Below, in pieces: positions 31,918-43,348 of a stretch of DNA of 64,000 nucleotides; position 1 is the stretch's first letter, and every line of letters begins with the position of its first letter. Source of the DNA: Desmodesmus armatus (taxonomy: Eukaryota; Chlorophyta; Chlorophyceae; Sphaeropleales; Scenedesmaceae). A program made the position numbers and the translations under genes. The stretch covers positions 1 to 64,000 of the forward strand of contig VIIQ02000218.1 in the NCBI GenBank assembly GCA_007449985.2, written 5' to 3'. The notes under the pieces were generated by a model. The model worked only from the letters and a program-made list of their open reading frames with translations. It had not been told where the DNA came from and did no database searches.

Positions 31918-34900
31918 TCAAGGACCTGTCGGTGACACTGCTGCATCTGCTGCTGCCGGTGTGGCAGCAGCAGTTGCCGCTGCTGCGCTCGAAAGTGCTG
32001 CACACAGCGGCTTGTGTTGCTTCCAGGCAGCCCGTTGACAGGCACGCCCACAGTAGCGTGCCACGCGACACCCCCCACACACACAGCTGCGCCCCGACAC
32101 CAGGCCCACCTCTGTGACCCCAGACAGGTTTGAGCAACGCGGGTTGTTGCAGAAGCAAGGCACTGCAAATGAGCACAGGGCGCTCCCTGCTGCCTGCAGC
32201 TGCTGAACTGCCTCTTTCAAGGCGGCTGTGTCAGGCTGGCTGCTGCCTGTGCTTTCCCTACCAGCCTGCAGTGCTGCCACCGCCTGCTGCAGCTGCTGCG
32301 GCAGTGCCTGGGGTGCGTAGCCTGCAGCCACCAGGTGTGTTTGAGTGCTGCTGGCCTCCAGCCACTGCTGCACAGATGGCAGGGTGACCTCTGCAGCATA
32401 TTGCTTTGGGGGCTTGTCCTCTGCTTCCGAACCGTCAACTTCACCCCCTAGTATCATGTCAGCCAGACACAACCAGAGAGCCACATCGTCAGAATAAGGG
32501 GTGTTCGTGGCAGAAGCCTCTTCCCGGGTTGGTGGCTCTTCGCCCCATGTCATGCAGCAGCGCCCCAAGACGTACAGCCCAGGCAGCTTGAGGGTGTAGT
32601 CACTGCTGGTAGCTGTGTGACTGCCACTGTAAGGCTGCTGGGTGCCCGCACCGCCGGCAACCAATGCTGCCGCAGTGTGTGCAGCGGCAGTCACCAAGCT
32701 TTCCCTCACTGCATCTGACTCCTCAGCAGTGGATGTTGGCATCACGGCAGCAACGGGCGCACTGCCGAGCTTGACCATGGTACACATCAAGCTGTACAGC
32801 TGCTGCTGCAGGTCAGAGCCTGGGCCTGCTAACAGGGCTGTAAGTGTGACAGCTACAGGGTGGTGTGGAAAGTCACCGGTCACGTCGTGACTAAGTGCTG
32901 CTGCTACAAGGTCCCCAAAGCACGACAGGAACAGCTCCGCAGCTGCGACACATGCCAGAGTGAGCTTCTCGGCTGCTGCTGCTGCTGCGCCTGCACCCAA
33001 TGCTGCTGCCCACTCCCTGTCAGCATGCAGCTGGGCTATTGCCGCACAAGAAGCAGCAGCGTGCCTTAGCACTGCCTCGTACAGGCTCACCACTCCCAAA
33101 GTGTACTGCACTGCAGCATCGGGGGCATGCAGGGCGCATCTGTAGGTGACAGACAGACCCTTGTGCTGCGCTGTACTGGCTGTGTCCGCTGCCGCAGCTG
33201 CTACCTGCACCTCTGCTGCTGTAAGGGTGGGGTCAGGCACCACCGTGCACATCAACAGACTGTGCACCCGCCGCATGCACTCCCTTACGCTGTCCGGGAA
33301 AAAGGATTCGGAGAGTGCTCCAGCCAGACCTTCAGCAGCTGCAATCACTTGCTCCACAGCTGCGTGCTTGGCTCCCGCACTCTGCTGCAGCTGTGCCAGC
33401 AGTGCTTGCTGCAACGTCTGCATGTGCTGCTGCTGCTGCACCCTTGCCAGGCAGTAGCTGGTCAGCAGCGGCAGCAGCTCTGTCAGTAGCTGGGGACTTG
33501 GTGTCACAGTACACCACTGAGCCGCAGCTTGCTGCTGCTCCTGCTGCTGCTGCTGCTCCTGCTGCGGCTGCTGCTGCTGCAGCAAAGACTGACGCATCCC
33601 CAGTGGGGAGGGCACGACCTGCAATGCCAGCTGGCGCCCTGTGTATGCTGCTGGCAGGGGCAGCTGGAGCAAGTTGGCCATGTCTGATAGCGTCATCAGC
33701 GATTTGGTGTTGTTGCAAGCCCAGCCGCGCGCCTCCTGGGCCCCCTGGTAGCTGTCAGGTATGCTGGCTGTAAGCTGGTGCACTGCCAGGCTTAGCAGCA
33801 TTTCTGTCTCCAAGAGCACCAGCAGCTGTGTGTTGGACGCCCCACACGGGGTGCACAGCTGTTCGACCTGCAAAGCATAGAGCAGTGCACAGTGTGAGGA
33901 GCTGTATGTACTGTGCTATTCAACACTGTGTGTGTCCGTGGCTGCCTTGAAGCATGGTTTTGTCTTTGACGCACACGATGATGGCCGCATCCTGCTGAGG
34001 CCTACTCAGGCGGTTCTAATTAGCAATCGCAACCCGCTGTTTCAACCAGCTGAAACCTGCTAGCCGATACGATTGATGTGCGGCAACTGCCACATTTGTT
34101 GTGACAACAGGGTGCTTGTAGCAATGCTGTACAGCGGATGGACAGTGCATCCTTGTGTCTGGGGTGTGCACGCATCGTAGTGCATGTGTACTGCCTCCCT
34201 GTGGAAAATGGCACCTCATGCTTGGCTACAGTGAAATTTCGCTCTACACACACACCCTTGCAGGCAAATCATAGCCTATGATGTCCATGTAGCTTGCAAT
34301 ACTATTGCCTGAGGTGCCTTCTCACCTGAAAGACGATGACAGCAACACAGCTGTTGATGATGGCCCCAAGGAACTAAGGCTCAAAGCCTGTGCCCCACAC
34401 ACCCAGGCCACCCCTTGCGGCCTGCAGCAGCACGCCCTGCTCCACCCCCAGCAGGCCGAACAAGCCGCGGGACAGGGCAGTCAGGCTGTCCAAGCTGACG
34501 CCGTTGGCCAGCCTCCTACTGCTGCTGGTGCTGCTGCTACTGCTGCTGTTAGCAGGTGCTGTCAGCTGCTGCGAGGAGCCCTGGGTGGTTGAGGCCTGCC
34601 TGCTGCTACTGCTGCTGCCTGTTCTGCTGCTACTGCTGCTTCTGGTTGCTGCCTGCGCGCTGCCGCTGCTGCTGCCTGCAGCCCCTCCTGGCCCTGTCTC
34701 GAGTCCTAGCACTGCCACTAGCACTGTGAGGGCAAGGCAGGGCACCAGCTCAGGGCACAGCAGCAGCTGGCTTACGCCAGGCAGCAACTGCAGCGACCTG
34801 CCGTCTGGGCTGCTGTGGCGGAGTGTTTCTGGTATCTTCATCAGTTCATACCTTGCCCAGTGCACCATCCCTAGGGTTTCGGCGCACTGCACCTGAAAAG

Positions 34901-35908
34901 CGGCATCCTTCACCGGCGTAAACGGCACTGGGCTCCCCTCCCTGCTACTTGCCTGCTGCTGCAGCCTGCTGCAGGTTTGGAAGGTTGTGAGGATCAGGCG
35001 CACAGCTGCGGGTGCTGCAGGCAGAGCTGCAGTTACACTGAGGTCAGGGCTTGGTGACAGCAGCTCACAGGCCTTGATGTAGGTGACCAGCAGGCTGCCG
35101 ACAATGCCCAAGGTATGCTTGTAGGTATCTATAGGTATCTAGGTAGGTATCTATAGCATGCTGGACAGCTTGACTGATGACTAGGATGCCCCCACTGCTG
35201 AGTACCTGCCCATTCAGAGCTGCTGCTGCTGCCGCTGTCAGGCCGTCTGCAGCAGCTGTCAGGATCGCTGCCATGTGCTGCAGCAGCCCTGACTCCTGCA
35301 GCTGCTGCTGCACAGTTGCTGCTAGGCGGGACGCTGGGGAGGCTAGACAGGACTCCTTAGCCTTACTCAGCCACACGCCCAGCACGGTGGCAGTAAGTAG
35401 CTGGCTGTGTACTGCTCTGTCCTGCCTTGCTGGTGCTGCCTCCTGCTGATGGGCCTGGATACAAAGGGCTGCCAGCTGACTTGTGGCCTGCACAAACACA
35501 TGCATAACGAAAAAACGGTTTAGTATGGGGTGATTGGCCTCTCCTAGTGGCCGATGTTCTTCCTTACAATCTGTGGTGCAAGCCAGGCATCAATTGAGGG
35601 GAACAGTACATGTACTGAACATTGTACTATGGGTCGACTTGATCTCAGGGGTGTTCTGGCTGTGTGCGAGTGGTTGGACATGCAATGGATGCAAGCAGCT
35701 TGCACTCAAAAGGACTGAAGACCTATAACTGCACCTTTACTTCGCGCACGAGCTTCTTCCAGGCTGCATTTGGCAGTGGTGACTCCCTGTCCTCAACAAT
35801 CTTGTCCACTGCTAGCTGTGCAGGGTCAGGGGACTTGCTTGTGTCTGCAAGCATACCTTTCAGCTCCCTGATACATACGGTCCAGGATGCGACTGCCGCG
35901 TTGGCCAT
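31918..35908 (-). pseudogene. MYND zinc-finger protein M1 (frame break and in-frame TAG in exon 2)
   Basis: Exons 35908-35735 (MANAAVASWTVCIRELKG... WKKLVREVK), 35487-34326 and 33867-31918 follow the same three-exon plan as M2 and M3. Exon 3 (649 codons) is open and ends in a complete MYND finger: CNNPRC, CVCGGC, YCGRACQRAAWKQHKPLC. Exon 2 is damaged. A GGTATCTA-type micro-duplication at about 35,118-35,160 shifts the frame between HAIDTYLD and GIVGSLLVTY, and a TAG at 34376-34374 lies 20 codons before the donor (FLGAIINSCVAVIVFQ follows it). MYND fingers bind zinc and mediate protein contacts; targets are unknown. M1 could still make a truncated or separately started product, so pseudogene is the likelier, not certain, reading. 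Confidence 0.65.
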
Positions 35909-36693
35909 GGTGGCTGTGCAGAGGATGGTCAAGGAGTCCAGCAGTACAGTAGTGCAGAGGCAGCAGCAGCAGCAGAACAGAAACAGTCAAGGCGTGCCCG
36001 TCACCAAGTATACCTAACAATGTTATACGTCGAAACTATTAAGCATCATATCAACAAGGCAACAAGGCAGCGCCTGCGGCAGGGCTTGTTCAGGGATGAC
36101 TGTTTCGCTCGCATGGCTCACTCACCAGCAGGTTGTATCGCCAACGAAAAAGGTGAATTGACTAAAAACATACACATCCGTTTGGTTAAAAGTAGTATTG
36201 GAGCACGTACAAGGAACCCAAGGCCAGATGATGGGGAAGACGAAAAGGCAGAAGGGGAACAAACGACATGCACACCACACGTTGACAGTGAGCATTTGTT
36301 TACTCCCGTTTTCTGGCGTGTTTTTGGTTTGCACTGTCTACGTTTTCAACGATAACTCACCATTCCGACGTTCCACCGACCAGCCGACCGCTCAATTAGT
36401 GCCAGTCACAGCACAAGTACACCTGGATTCATTCAAAACATGACAGAGCTCCAAGTAATCCGTGGCGCAGCAACAGGCCCCAGATCATCGCAGATCAGCT
36501 GAGTGCTGAATTTGACTCACTGAGTGCTCCTGCAGGCGCAGCTGGCCCAGTGGGTGAGTGCATTTCCTCTTTGCACTGGGTTGAGCTAGGCACAGTGACA
36601 CCCATGCCATCATTATCGTGCGGTCTGAGTCTGATAATTGATAGCTCAAGCATCAATGTGGGTGTTGTACCTTCCACTTCAGGATGCATCCAT
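35909..36693. other. Intergenic region between M1 and LRR fragment D
   Basis: Divergent 5' flank. No supported gene. Confidence 0.5.
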
Positions 36694-37078
<385 letters not shown>

Positions 37079-37435
37079 CATACGGATTTGGGCCAGTAAT
37101 GTGTTGCCAGTCACAGTGTACAGGTGACTCACAGTTGCTGTGATGGGTGAAATATGCCCATTTGCAAATGGCGGCAGCAGCTGCAATGCCTCTGGCGACT
37201 ACACTGCCAGTGGTTGCGTACAACATTGTTGTCACAACAGTGGCAGGGTACACCCATGTTGTTGCTTGGCTTCTCTCTCAATCAGTGAGCAGGCTCAGCT
37301 TGGGCCAGCGGCTGACCCGATAGTTGGCCCAACTTTTCATAGTGACTATCACAGGCTGTTCACCTCAAGTGTCAGAGTGGCACCGACTGGGTATATGAAG
37401 TGCACAGCCTGAAGAGTGTGCTGTTGTCATAAGTA

Positions 37436-38160
37436 TCATGCCATACAGAAGGCTTCTGTGCAGCAGTGGCTGCAGGCCAGCAGCACTCAGGAGCAGTTGG
37501 TGGCTGCAGGCTACGCACCCCAGGCACTGCCGCAGCAGCTGCAGCAGGCAGTGGCAGCACTGCAGGCTGGTAGGGAAAGCACAGGCAGCAGCCAGCCTGA
37601 CACAGCCGCCTTACAAGAAGCAGCTCAGCAGGTGCAGGCAGCAGGCCGCGCCCTGTGCTCATTTGCCGTGCCCTGCCTGTGCAACAACCCGCGTTGCTCA
37701 AACCTGTCCGGGGTCACAGAGGTGGGCCTGGTGTCGGGGCGAAGCTGCGTGTGTGGGGCTGTCGTGCGGCGCGCTACTGTGGGCGCGCCTGTCAACGGGC
37801 TGCATGGAAGCAGCACAAGCCGCTGTGTGCAGCACTGGCGGGCGCAGCAGCGGCAAGTACCACACTGGCAGCAGCAGTTGCAGCAGTGTCACCCCCAGTT
37901 CTTTGAGTCTCAGAACTTGGGTTAATGGCACAGCAGCTGCATGCCGCATGCTGAGCATTGAAAGTGCCTGGCGGCAAGCATGGCTTTCTTGTGCTCACTT
38001 CCCCATGCCTGACCTTTGCATGTTGTTTCAATACTGGTCTGGGTGGTGGTGATGGCAGAGCCATCAGAGGCTCGTTTTGTGTCTGCAGTGATCACTTGCA
38101 GGCTCTTGTTGCGTTTTGGAGCCTTGGTTTTCTGTTGGTGGGAGCGTGATAGTATATCGC
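37436..38160 (+). pseudogene. MYND-protein 3' fragment M4
   Basis: This begins inside the region equivalent to exon 3 of M1 (SVQQWLQASSTQEQLVAAGY), runs through CNNPRCSNLSGVTEVGL and the MYND finger, and continues into 3' flank also present beside M1 (about 31,620-31,917), so it derives from an M1-like copy. One base is missing from the G run at 37755-37758, in the finger; the next frame restores CRAARYCGRACQRAAW. No upstream exons are present, so it is a truncated fragment whatever the cause of the shift. Confidence 0.8.
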
Positions 38161-38979
38161 ATGCATGTGAATATTCACATTAATGTGACACCAGGCATCT
38201 ACATGGTGCGCATGTAGTGTTTTCACTTTGCACTGGGCATGATTTGTGAAAGTGACGCGTTGCATGGTCATTGTGCAGCATGAAGATCATAGTGGTGAAG
38301 CACCATGAAAGCTACACCGATTGCCTCAGCCCCCGTTGGCAGCATGTGGCTACATGCTCACAGCCATGGTGCAGCAATTCTGCAGCATGTATACGCCAGC
38401 TAGGTTGTAAGAAAGAACCCCCAGAACACGCAATCAGATATCTCAAAACTGCTTTCAACTCACATGAAAATCAGGTCATAACCGGCAGTGCCCACTACTA
38501 CAAAGAGCACGTGCTCCAGGCCTGCCGCCACAAAACAGGTCGACAGATCTACTGCTTGATTGCTGTAGTTTGACATTTGACGGCCTAAGAGTCACCCATC
38601 GAGCGTCACATACGCGCTGCAGTGCCTTTCTCCCTTCCACTTTCCTTTCCCCCGCAAATCACATATACTGCTTCCAGCGACCACGTAAACCTGCTTGACG
38701 GTGATCCTGTCCAGTTGAAATGATATCGACTTGAAATCAAGTAGAAAAGGCGTGTACCGGGAGCTGGTCTTGCCAACCCTGTAAGTCTGGCAGCAGCCAT
38801 GCTCCTAGTGCTGCCTAGCTTGCTGCTTGAAATGTATGCCTTATGCAACAGCCTACGTAAATCCCACCTGCAATATAACTTACAAAAAGCGGCAGCAAAT
38901 TCTGCGTCTGCCTTGCACTGGCAACAGACACACACTCTCTGCTGCTGCCCCCCCCCCCTCCTCGTGCTGTGCAGACACC
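38161..38979. other. Intergenic region upstream of M2
   Basis: No gene seen. It has a C run just before the M2 start. Confidence 0.5.
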
Positions 38980-41711
38980 ATGGCCAACGCTGCAGTGGCA
39001 ACCTGGACAAAATGCATCAAGGAGATTCACAACATGTTTGATGCACCCTCCACGGCCCTGATACCAAGCTCAAACATACAGAGCTGCGGATGAAGCTTGG
39101 GCTTGTGGATCCTGAGGGTTTACTGCTGCCCAATGCGGCTTGGAAGAAGCTTGTGCAAGACATCCAGATTAGTCTGCACACGTGACAGAAAATGAGACGG
39201 GCACATGCAGTGCATCTGTACACTGTATGGCATAGGGACACTGCTTGCATGTAAGCATCATGAGTTGACTGTCCCTAGTGAACGCAACCCCAGTTGATAA
39301 TGGCAGGGCCTTCTGTGTAGGGGTTAAGCTGCAGCCCCAAACACACACCTAGCCCACCTAACCCAATTAGGCAGCAACAACTGGTATGTCATACGGACAC
39401 AAGCAGCAGTGCCTATAAGTCTATGACTTTGCAATTCCCCACTATGTTGCAAACATTGTGTCTCCATTTGTATGTATGTGTGTGTTTTCAGGTCACACGT
39501 CAACTGGCCGGACTATGCATCCGAGCCCACCAGCAGCAGGTACCACTGACAGTCAAAGCTGCTGCTGCCGCTATCTTGGTATCATGGCTCTCAAGGTCAC
39601 TCAAGCAAGTCTCTGCCTCCCCACAGTCCCGCCTTGCGGCCAGTGAGCGGCAGCAGGTGCAGGAGTCCGGGCTGCTGCAGCACATGGGCGCAATGTTCAC
39701 GGACGCAGCCGATGGCCTGAAAGCGGCAGTAGCAGCAGCAGCCGTTGGCGCATCAGCACGCAGCAGCAGCAGCAGTACAGCAGCCCAGCAGGCTGCAGAC
39801 CAGGTGCAGATAGCCCTACTCCTTGCCTACGAACTGGGCTGTGCACACCATGCAGCCTGTTGGGTGTCTTTCCAAGGAGGGAAAGGCTTCAGCTTGCCTG
39901 CAGCTCTGCCTGCAGCACCTGCAGCTGTGCGCTTCACCCTCACAGCCTCTAGAACTTGCAGCCGATTGCAGCAGCTGACAGGAAGGGAGGACATCTCAGC
40001 ACCACTGCTGCTGCTGGCTGCTGATGAAGCCTTCCAGTTTGAGTGCACACAAACATTGCACATACTGTACCGGCCACTGTGGGACATAGCAGGACAGATG
40101 CACAATCATAATGAAGACGGCTTGTTGCAGGCGCTGCCTGGTGTGCACGAGCTGCTGCTGTGTCCTGAGCTGGTGCCCTGCCTTGCCATCACAGTGATGG
40201 TGGGACTCCTGGGCTTCAGCACAGGGGTGCACGAGGTTGCAGGCAGCAACTGTCAGAACAATGGTGCAGCGCAGTCAGCAAGCAGCAACAGCAGCAGCAG
40301 TAGCATCAGCAGCAGCAGCAGCAGCACTACTGGGAGGCTGGCCAACGGCATCAGCTTGGACAGCCTGACGCCCCTGTCGCGCGGCTTGTTTGGCCTGCTG
40401 GGGGTGGAGCAGGGAGTGCTACTGGATGTTGCTCGGGAGGCCAGTGGTGAATGGAGCGATGCAGATCAGTTCAAGCCTGAGGACCTTGCCTGCATCTTGA
40501 GTACATGCTGCATCGTGCTGGACTATCAGGTATGGTTGAAATCATCAACCCTGCTTGGCATGCATGGGAAAAGTCAGTAATGTGGTGTCTGTCAACACCA
40601 ACAAGGCAGCAACAAGGTTTGTTGCTGACAAGTGTCCTGGAGAGACACTGCATGAGGGTTGTTGCCGTGCTTGCCAGGCACACACCTTTGGAGTACAGAG
40701 AGCTTTCGTGCAGACATAGCTATTTCTAGCACACAAGCAAATGGGTGTGTCTAAATTATCAAAGTTGGTGCCCTGATTCACCCTCAAAAAGTTACACTCA
40801 CAGTGCTCATCGCCCTGGGCAAGGGCCTTTGTCTTCCTCTGCAGGTGCAGCAATGGTCCACGCCATGTGGGGCATCAACCACAGAGCTGTTGAAGCACAT
40901 CGAGACACACATGCTGCTAAGCCTAGTGGTGCACCAGCTGTCAGCCAGCATACCTGCCAACTACCCAGGGGCCAAAGACATACGTGCCATAGCTCACAGA
41001 TACGGATGCACGGCGCTGCGTGGGCTTTGGCACAAGACCAGCCTGCACCAGCTGCACCTGCCTGCACCCTACACAGGCCCCCAGCTAGCGCTGCAGGTCG
41101 TACCCTCCCCACTGGGGCCACCACCAACACCATTGCTGCAAGGACGGCAATGTCAGCAGCTGCCGCAGCAGCAGCAGCAGTACTACACTGTGACACCAAG
41201 CCCCCAGCTGCTGACAGAGCTGCTGCCGCTACTGACCAGCTCCTGCCTGGCAAGGGTGCAGCAGCAGCAGCAGCGCCGGCATCGGTTGCTGGCAGCTCTG
41301 GAGGGGATGCTGCAGCAGGCTAAGGGTGGTGAGCTGGCAGCTGCAGCATCATACAACTCGAATGACGTTACAGGTATAGTCGCCACATTGGAAGCCGTGA
41401 CAGGTGATCAGTATGTGGACTGCACAGAGAGGGTAGTGGAGTACATGCAGCACGCCTTGTCTCTGCTGAGCATTGCAGTTGTGCCAGACCCCACCCTCAC
41501 AGCAGCAGAGGTGCAGGCAGCAGCGGACAGCACGGTGCAGTGCGGAGGTGGGTTGGCTGCCTACAGGTGTGTCTTGCAGGCACCGGATGCTGTTGTACAG
41601 GTTGCAGGGGATGTGGTGCGTCTGCGTGAGGTGTTGCTGCGCGTTGCAGCAGCCAAGTGTGAGACAGTAGTCAAGCTTCACAGTGACGGGCGGGTCGCGG
41701 CAGCTTTGCAC

Positions 41712-41751
<40 letters not shown>

Positions 41752-42746
41752 GAGAGGATGATGTGCAGCAGCTCACGGCATCAAGGATTGCGAAGGCCGA
41801 GGAAGTTGTGGCTACGCTTGCGGAGTCCATCGCCACAGGCACCTGCCATAGAGTACGTGGTGACCTCCCTCACACACCGTCTGCGCTGGTGCTAGCAGCC
41901 CTCTCAGCAGGCCCAGGCTCCAGCCTGCAGCGGCGGCTGTTCAGCTTGCTGTGCAGCATGGTCAAGGTCGGCAGTACACCTGTAAGCAGCATGGTCCCAC
42001 AAGCTACTGCTGGCAGACCTGCTGCAGCAAGGAGCTGTTTGGTCACGGCTGCTGTCAGTACTGTGGCTGCACTGATTGAGGGCGCTGCAGACAAACATCA
42101 GTCCTGTCCTGGCGGCGGTGGTGGCAGTTTTGCAGCTGCCGCCTCCATGCTGCCTGGGCTGTTCATCCTGGGGCGCTGCTGCATATGGTGGGCTAGGGTG
42201 CTGCAGCAAGGGTCTCCCTCTGCTGGGGTGGAGGTGATACTGGAGCGGATAGATTCGGATGCAAGGCTCGCTGTATCATCTGTGCAGCAGTGGCTGCAGG
42301 CCTGCAGCATTCAGGAGCAGCTGATGGCTGCAGGGTACACACCCCAGGCACTGCCGCGGCAGCTGCAGCAGGCGGTTGCAGCACTGCAGGCTGTGAGGGA
42401 TCATGCAGGCAGCGGCCAGACTGAAACAGTGCCAGTGCAGGAGGCAGTACAGCAGCTGCAGGCAGCAGGCCACGCCCTGTGCTCCTTTGCCGTGCCCTGC
42501 CTGTGCAACAACCCGTGTTGCTCAAACCTGTCTGGGCTCACAGAGGTGGGCCTGGTGTCGGGGCGCAGCTGCGTGTGTGGGGGCTGCCGTGTGGCCCGCT
42601 ACTGTGGGCGTGCCTGTCAGCGGGCGGCGTGGAAGCAGCACAAGCCGCTGTGTGCAGCGCTGGCAGCAGCTGCTACAGCTACTACAGCGGCAGTGGGTTG
42701 GCAACAGGTTGAGCAGCGCCTTCCACTTCTCTCTGAATCAATTTGA
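38980..42746 (+). CDS. MYND zinc-finger protein M2 (exon 1 doubtful)
   Basis: Exon 2 (39492-40529) and exon 3 (40845-42746) are open, phase-matched and close to M3. Exon 3 ends with CNNPCC, CVCGGC, YCGRACQRAAWKQHKPLC and a short divergent tail (VEQRLPLLSESI). Exon 1 (38980-39167, MANAAVATWTKCIKEIHNMF... WKKLVQDIQ) needs one extra base near 39064 to stay in frame. Its donor position reads CAG|ATTAGT instead of CAG|GT. Either the first intron uses a non-canonical donor, or the copy has lost its first exon and starts elsewhere. The N-terminal and middle regions are helical, Gln/Ala-rich and of unknown function; exon 2 includes ISLDSLTPLSRGLFGLLGVE, the most conserved non-finger motif of the family. 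Confidence 0.7.
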
Positions 42747-43348
42747 TTGTAAGTCAGGTTGGCGTCCAGACATTGACAAATGCAGATCAATGTCTTATTG
42801 CCACGTGGGATCCGGTATGAAATGGTTTTTTTGTCAGCACAGGGTGCTAGTCGTCAGTAGGCTACAGCCTGTGGCTGTCAAGTGTGCCCAATGACATGTT
42901 GTAGCTGGCGTTACAAGCAGCATGAAGGTGATTGATGTATTGTTCCGAATGTTGCAGACGTTGAAAGCCTGAGACGAACATCCTGACCGTTTGATCTGCT
43001 TCGAAGCATTCCTCCCTGCTGCGCATCGTGCCTCGCTGCTCGCTAAAAGCCCTGAAAACAGCATCCAACTGTGCTGAAGGCTTCGCTTGAGGACCTGACC
43101 ACCATCCGTCTGCTTGCAGCACTTGTACAAGTGAGCCATCCAACTGCAACCCAACCTTGGACTGGCCCTGGCTCGAGTTCTGCCCTGATCTGATAACGTG
43201 CTGCTAACAGTGCACATCAATGCATTGTTGTCGACACAATTCATGGGGCAACAGGCGCAGCAGTGACTCCTGGCTGTCTTTGTGCACACGTGGTGATGCT
43301 GCTGCTGCTGTACTCTGGATTCACTCCTGCTCCACCACCACAGGCACC
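42747..43348. other. Spacer between M2 and M3
   Basis: No supported gene. Presumed 3' flank of M2 and promoter of M3. Confidence 0.5.

Noticed and set aside
16549..34376. Reassigned nuclear TAG codon, because two copies carry in-frame TAG
   Set aside because: TAG is used as the terminal stop of LRR gene A, and the other lesions in copy C (TGA, mixed frame changes) fit ordinary decay.
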